Origin: Diphasiastrum complanatum
Taxonomy: Eukaryota; Streptophyta; Lycopodiopsida; Lycopodiales; Lycopodiaceae
Length of the DNA stretch: 64,000 bases
Direction: 5' to 3'
NCBI GenBank assembly: GCA_029204225.1
Contig: CM055100.1
Coordinates: 15,057,623 to 15,121,622, forward strand
Shown here in pieces: positions 60,397 through 64,000 of the stretch (positions within the stretch are counted from its first letter, which is position 1; the number at the start of each line of letters is the position of its first letter). The position numbers and the translations under genes are program-made. The notes under the pieces are model-generated. The model was given only the letters and a program-made list of their open reading frames with translations, had not been told where the DNA came from and ran no database searches.

Positions 60397-61984
60397 CCCT
60401 CAAGATGGCAAAATATGGTAATTCCCTGCTAAATCACATCAACCAGTTCAAGAACCTGCTGAAGCAAAAGGCCATTGTCCGCTGATTTGTCATAGACGGT
60501 CAAAACGCAGTAATGTAACTGCTTACAAGCTTGCCAAGCTCATATAACAACTGGGTAATGATCATCACGATGCATCCAGAGCTGGCTCTTTCAAGAGTCA
60601 TTCCAATGTTGTTGCAGGAAGACACGCGAAGGAACGAAGTCTCCAGTTTCTCAACTAATTCTAGTCACGCCTTGTACACCAACAGAGGCACGACTAAGTA
60701 GAAGAAGAAGAAAGGCTCGAAGCAATCAAAGCAAGACCAAAAACCAACTCAACACAAAGAACAGTCAAACCCACAGACTAAGAAGAAGTTGTTCTACAGA
60801 TACTGCAAGAGAAACAACCACGAGATTCAAGATTGCCGGATACTACAAGCAAAGAACAACAGCAAGGGACAGTCAAATCAAGTGGCCAATACAGTTACAG
60901 AAACTCCATAGCCCATTCAAGAAGCGAATCATGATGCCTCCATGACCAGCCATCAAGGAGCAACCAATGACAGTCCTTGGTTTCTGGATTCCAGTGCCAC
61001 TCAACATATGACTAGTCTCATTGGCTGTTTCAAGTCCTATACACCCTATAATACCAACAAGTACATTCACCATGGCGACAATAGCACACAAGCTATTAAA
61101 GGTGAAGGTACTGTAAGATTAAGCTTTGCAAATGATCAGTCTAAACTACTTTCTAAAGTCTTGTATGTACCCAATTTGTCTACAAATTTGCTCTCTGTAA
61201 GTAGAATCACAGATCTAAGACATGAAGTAGAATTAGAATGTCATCAATGCAAAGTAGTTGATAGGACGGTCCTAGCACTCGGAAAGAGGCATGAATACTT
61301 GTATAGATTAAGTTATTGCTTTTCTGCCTCTAGTTAGGCGCTCAGTACTTCTATTCAAAAAGTTAAAAGTATACTTTGGCATTATAGACTTGGTCACTTG
61401 AATCATGCTTCTGTACAACAAATGTCCAAACATTCTATTGTTCTTGATCTAGATTATCCTGATAATAAAGTCGAGTTACATGTCTGTCAAGACCGTTTAG
61501 TTGGTAAACAAACTAGGAAACCATTTAGATCAAGCCATCAGCATACTGCTAGAAGATTGTTAGATGTTGTACATACAAACATTTGTGGCTCGACGCAGAA
61601 TCCTTCTCTGAAGGATGCAAAGTATTTCATAACTTTTATTGATGAATTCTCTAGAAGAACTATGGTGTATTTTCAAGAAGAAATCAGAAGCTTTTAATTG
61701 TTTCAGAATCTTCAAGGAGCGTGCATCAAAAGAGACTGGAAGGACGATCAAAGCCCTGAGGTTTGACAACAGTGGAGAGTACACATCTACCTTTAAGGAT
61801 GTTAAACAGATGTTGTTTTCTGAGTTTGACATGACTGATCTGGGTGAAGCTGCACTTCTGTTTGGGCATTCAAATCCACCGAGACAGAGCGAGATGACTG
61901 ATTTATATCACTCAACAAAGGTATCTTCACAATATTTTTGACAGATATAATCTGATGAACTATAAGTTATCTCACTCACCGATG
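60397..61984 (+). pseudogene. Ty1/copia A3 gag-protease-integrase fused to RT
   Basis: Gag (LLTSLPSSYNNWVMIITMHPE), CCHC knuckle (YRYCKRNNHEIQDC), protease PWFLDSSATQHMTS with Ser for Gly (codon 60993-60995), pre-integrase LWHYRLGHLNHAS, and an integrase core whose first Asp is Asn (HTNICG, codon 61578-61580) followed by FDNSGEYTS. Near 61795 the frame jumps into RT sequence (KQMLFSEFDMTDLGEA) matching 20905-20950, so the rest of integrase and the first two thirds of RT are deleted. It ends at 61984 against a gypsy LTR. Confidence 0.88.
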
Positions 61985-61991
61985 GATCCAG

Positions 61992-63105
61992 TGTTAGCCG
62001 ATATTTCCGCACAGAAAATCGGACTGATATTGAAGTTTAAGTTCGCAATAATTGAAAAACCTGGCATGTAAAGTCCGATTATTAGAAAAAAATCAGTCCA
62101 AATTTGCCTTAGAATTGGGTCCCAGCCTGCCCCTAAAGTGGCTAGACATAGTTTAAAAGTATGAAATTGACTTGTCAAAAAAATCGTCAAAAATATATTG
62201 TGGTCAAGTTTTGTAAGACCGAGCCAAGAGTGCCGGTCCACCTAGAATTGGGTCCTAGCCCGCCTAAATGAGGCTAGAGGAAATTTTGCGGTCTTAGGAA
62301 TGGTCAGTAAATATTTTATGGCTTTTCAAAAATATGGCCAGTTGTAAAAAAATAGCTGGTATGACTGTGCTAAAATCTCACCATCATGTACTGAGTCCAT
62401 TTTTACTAATATATGATCACCCAGTGTATTTTTCAGGGAAACCGTGTTGTCGTGGGAGCCCTAGTCATGAATGCCGAAAAACTCAACCACAGAAGAAAAA
62501 ATCGAGAAAGAAAAGTTTCGGGTAAAAACAGGACCGAAAAATATGGATTCAGTGTCAAGGAGTCACAAAAACCCTAACGGCAAAGTTTGGGCAATTTACG
62601 GACAATTAACGAAATGTGTGGGCCAAGTGGTTACCCAACAGACCAAAAACCCAGACAAATGAGCAGTAGGCGCACGGCCCTTGAAAAATCGAAGAAAGGC
62701 CGAAAACACAGTTACCCAAAGAAAAACGAAGGCCGTCTACTAAAAATACGGGTTGAAAAAGAGCCTCACCCAAAATTTGGATAATAAATGCTAAAACACC
62801 TTGGAGGCTATAAAAAATTGGGAGGTACACCCACTAGCCATTGACATTTTGGGCTTCTAGTTTGTACAAAAGGGAAAACTTGAATGGCCTCCCTAGCCTT
62901 TGACAAAAATGGCATCTTGGCTAGTTTTGGAAGAGAGCCTTGAATGCACCACTCTCCCACTCTCTTAGGGAGGCCACTAGTTGTACTATCAAATGGGTTG
63001 GGGACAAATGGCAAAGAGGGCTTGAAGGGCATGAAGAATGGCAAGATGGCATTGTGAAGGGGATGCATTGGATTTTCCTATAAGAAGGAGCCAACTCCTT
63101 GTATT
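61992..63105 (-). repeat. Ty3/gypsy LTR, minus orientation
   Basis: Reverse-complement counterpart of 32485-33531. The plus strand starts TGTTAGCC at 61992, the outer CA end in element orientation. The gypsy integrase frame runs into it from the right, so it is the 3' LTR. Confidence 0.82.
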
Positions 63106-64000
63106 TCGAATGTTAGTACTTTTGTGTGTTAGTTGGTGATTTAAAGCAGCTATCCGGTGCTTGTCCAGGTCTTGTAAAGTGTCCAGTCGATGCTGTATTG
63201 ATTCTTTCTCGCCTAAATCATGCTTCATGGCAAACTGCAAGGATGGGAGCTCTATTTCTATTGGTAGTACACATTCTTGGCCATACACTAGAAAAAAGGA
63301 CGTGTGGTTGGTACTGGTCTTATAGGTGGCATTATATGCCCACAATGCCGAGTACAAGTTTTTGTCCCAATCCCTCTGTCGGTCCGATATGGTTTTCCTT
63401 AGGATACTCACTAGTTGTTTGTTCGTGCTATCAGCCTGACCGTTGGCTTGCGGGTGGTAGGGTGTGCTTTTTCGATGCTTAATCGTCAGGTGATCGGTCA
63501 AGGCTTTGATAGTTTTGTTTAGGAAATGGGTACCCATTTCAGAGATGAGTTCTCTAGTTGTACCAAACCGGCCTGCCACCTGTTCTAGCAAAAACCAGGC
63601 GGTTTCTTTTGCATTGTCTTTGGCCACAGCCCGTGCCTCAGCCCACTTTGTGAAATAGTCGGTGGTCACTATGATATAATTTTTTCGGCTAGATGAAACC
63701 GGGTGTATTGGGCCAACGAAGTCGATGCCCATTTTTCAAAGGGGAGACAGGCCTGTATTGGAACTAACGATCGCACCCTGTTATCCGTCTTGTCAACTCG
63801 TTGACAGGTGTCATAGTTCCGGACATGTAAATGGGCATGTTGGAATAGTGTCGGCCACCAGTAACCTGCCCTCAGAATTTTCTGCCCTGTGAGTTGGCCG
63901 ACAAAGTGGCCCCCACAGTAGAATCGTGACATCCTCTAGTATAGATTTGGCTTCTTCAGGAGTGATGCATCTTCGATACAACCCTTCTACACCTCGTCTG
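63106..64000 (-). pseudogene. Ty3/gypsy integrase, truncated by window edge
   Basis: The frame 63932-63669 carries the zinc-binding region (GGHFVGQLTGQKILRAGYWWPTL, then YDTCQR where the family has CxxC, the first Cys being Tyr). The frame 63732 onward has the core MGIDFVGPI, ISEMGTHFLN and PYHPQANGQADSTNK. The usual D-D-E triad appears as D-E-D. The tail is replaced by LTR sequence. A one-base shift near 63930 continues towards RNase H beyond the window. Confidence 0.85.

Noticed and set aside
62334-62784. Small plus-strand frames inside the gypsy LTR (also 32757-33145)
   Set aside because: LTR composition effects on both strands; no family match.

Overview
This is nuclear DNA of a land plant. 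It shows Ty1/copia and Ty3/gypsy retrotransposons with initiator-tRNA-type primer sites (TGGTATCAGAGC), a CACTA (En/Spm) transposase with a DUF4216 tail, long GA/CT microsatellites, low overall GC and one plant-expressible membrane-transporter gene. I cannot name the species. Almost all coding capacity is transposable-element (TE) derived and broken, so the window is a TE-dominated intergenic or heterochromatic stretch. There are no prokaryotic features.

Layout. 1-330: CGTCGGA-rich palindromic repeats. 492-2788: deleted copia (A1) and LTR piece. 2789-3229: compound GA microsatellite. 3916-12230: CACTA transposase gene (minus strand) split by a 6,061-bp copia (B, 4714-10774, minus) with two 274-bp LTRs and a 5-bp target duplication. 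12317-13155: a divergent, probably CACTA-associated gene. 13423-15590: gypsy RT scrap and a coiled-coil ORF. 15832-25765: a jumble of copia gag, integrase and RT-RNase H fragments and LTRs, including an LTR element whose internal ORF (18101-20235, minus) I do not recognise. 25766-30040: LTR piece, a second CGTCGGA block and copia C. 30041-36541: non-coding DNA, a gypsy LTR with primer site and leader, and an unrecognised minus-strand ORF. 36542-37340: a possible spliced coiled-coil gene. 37989-38348: 180-bp tandem repeat. 39404-45629: the youngest element, copia D, with LTRs about 98% identical. 45630-50520: decayed copia scraps, a foldback MITE-like element and a solo LTR. 51405-52160: the one convincing intact host gene, a CCC1/VIT-type vacuolar iron transporter. 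53126-59880: minus-strand copia fragments arranged internal-LTR-internal around a plus-strand copia fragment (E). 59905-61984: copia A3, with LTR fused to gag and integrase fused to RT. 61992-64000: gypsy integrase and LTR (minus), running off the window.

How it fits together. The elements form layers: an old CACTA, then copia B inside it, then the recent copia D. Damage is dominated by C-to-T/G-to-A changes (TGG to stop, CAG/CAA/CGA to stop, DSG to DSE/DSS), as expected of long-methylated, silenced plant TEs. The D-type LTRs share paired CACACGTGTG palindromes. The best candidates for something not yet described are the unrecognised minus-strand ORF beside an LTR (17258-20235), the VIT gene with a bacterial-style linker, and the repeated loss of the same gag tryptophan codon in four separate copies.
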